A DNA stretch of 16,258 bases, taken from the NCBI GenBank assembly GCA_002339135.1, contig DDJR01000104.1:1-16258 (forward strand), read 5' to 3'. The stretch comes from Flavobacteriales bacterium UBA2619 (GTDB lineage: Bacteria > Bacteroidota > Bacteroidia > Flavobacteriales_D > Sanyastnellaceae). Every line of letters begins with the position of its first letter. Within the stretch, counting starts at the first letter, position 1. This document shows positions 15,561 through 16,258 of the stretch, in pieces. The notes under the pieces were generated by a model. That model saw only the letters and a program-made list of their open reading frames with translations, had not been told where the DNA came from and did no database searches. Both the position numbers and the translations under genes were made by a program.

Positions 15561-16258
15561 TTAGTCTTTGTTGTTGTCTTCTTGGAAAAGAAAGTATATT
15601 GTTGCGCGGGCATCTATGTTGTAATAGGTGTTTGCTGCGCGGCGAATGTCGTCTGGTGTAATCGCAAGATAGCGATCGATTTCAGTGTTGATTAAATTCG
15701 CATCACCAAAATACGTGTGGTAGTTCGCAAGTTCCTCGGCAATCCCGGCCATTGTAGAGTTGGATGAGACGAACTGAGTCTCAATTTGATTTTTCAGTTT
15801 TTGTAATTCTCTTTCGGAAATAACATCGACCTTCATTTTTTCAATTTCTTCGTTCATTGCCTTTTCCACCTCCAAGGGTTCAACTCCCATATTCACCATT
15901 GCAAATGCAAAGGTTACTCCTGGATCTTCTAGACCAAAGCTGAATGCACCACAATAAAGTGCCAATTGCTTTTCGTCGACGACAGCTTTGTTAAGCCTGC
16001 TCGAAGCTCCCCCTGAGAGCACTTGGTTAAGCATATCTACCGCGTAATAGTCAGGTGTTCCTTGGGCTGGAATTGGGTATGCTTGAATGACAACAGGGAG
16101 TCGGTCTTTTCCGTATACAACTTTCCTGCGCTCCTCTGTTCTTGTAGGTTCAACTTCGACGGGTCGAGGAATGGACCTCTTTCCTTTAGGAATCTCGGAG
16201 AAGTACTTGCTTACAAGTGTTTTCGCTTCATCCGTATTGATGTCGCCAGCGATACTTA
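15561..16258 (-). CDS. M16 family metallopeptidase, C-terminal part (runs off right edge)
   Basis: The reading frame is open from the window edge (first full codon at 16256) to TAA at 15561, giving 232 residues of the C-terminal half of a pitrilysin-family peptidase. It begins SIAGDINTDEAKTLVSKYF, the usual end of the first M16 half (family pattern VVGD-(I/F)-(D/N)), then LPVVIQAYPIP and LSGGASSRLNKAVVDEKQLALY. The Arg of the Arg/Tyr substrate pair is replaced by Val here, complementing the downstream protein, which has that pair but no zinc site. The zinc motif should lie outside the window. An internal ATG at 16034 is not the start. Gene order implies a two-subunit periplasmic peptidase. 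Its substrate is unknown. Confidence 0.87.
   Translation of the reverse strand, partial: SIAGDINTDEAKTLVSKYFSEIPKGKRSIPRPVEVEPTRTEERRKVVYGKDRLPVVIQAYPIPAQGTPDYYAVDMLNQVLSGGASSRLNKAVVDEKQLALYCGAFSFGLEDPGVTFAFAMVNMGVEPLEVEKAMNEEIEKMKVDVISERELQKLKNQIETQFVSSNSTMAGIAEELANYHTYFGDANLINTEIDRYLAITPDDIRRAANTYYNIDARATIYFLFQEDNNKD

Noticed and set aside
1..16258. CRISPR arrays, tRNA genes, insertion sequences, toxin-antitoxin or defence modules
   Set aside because: I saw no spaced repeats, cloverleaf sequence, transposase or nuclease-defence motifs on either strand; nearly all of the window is explained by ordinary genes.

Overview
The window comes from a Bacteroidota chromosome, most likely a marine flavobacterium of the Cryomorphaceae/Schleiferiaceae kind. 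This rests on gene content and protein style: a Bacteroidota-type FtsE, an M16 peptidase with a lipoprotein-sorting-like tail, a divergent recR/sodium:solute symporter pair, a GT4 enzyme with the 'TFDQRVRK' opening, few Shine-Dalgarno sequences, and a TAnnTTTG promoter element. The genus is inferred, not shown. Coding density is very high. No tRNA, rRNA, CRISPR array, insertion sequence or phage gene is visible.

Layout. (1) Positions 1-5861, minus strand: one compact run reading leftward, Na+/solute symporter -> class I aminotransferase -> heptose-7-phosphate kinase (RfaE domain I) -> TrkH/KtrB-type potassium transporter -> ubiE/menG (cut by the left edge). Gaps are 13 and 29 nt, then a 4-nt ATGA overlap, then 19 nt, so it is probably a single operon. 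(2) Positions 5862-5925: short divergent promoter region. (3) Positions 5926-11928, plus strand: recR, then a large GT2 glycosyltransferase fused to a membrane/sugar-phosphotransferase-like region; a 180-nt gap holding an apparent gene remnant and a promoter element; then a 2-oxoacid dehydrogenase E2, a DEDDh exonuclease with an ExoX-like tail, and a GT4 glycosyltransferase, packed as an operon. (4) Positions 11934-16258, minus strand: catalytic M16 peptidase (cut by the right edge) -> non-catalytic M16 partner -> ftsE -> GT2 glycosyltransferase, again tightly packed, with ATGA coupling between ftsE and the glycosyltransferase.

Functionally the window mixes housekeeping (recombinational repair, menaquinone methylation, K+ uptake, branched-chain 2-oxoacid oxidation, division/ABC ATPase) with envelope glycan synthesis (heptose kinase and three glycosyltransferases) and envelope proteolysis (M16 pair). 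I see no defence island and no clear new multi-gene system.

The least expected observation is in the gap at 8425-8604. It holds a degenerate copy of the 3' end of the adjacent glycosyltransferase, or of a related sugar-transferase gene: 17 codons plus a stop line up without gaps, with about 36 of 54 bases identical by hand count. Other points of note are the glycosyltransferase fused to a phosphotransferase-like region with no catalytic core, and the complementary motif losses in the two M16 subunits.
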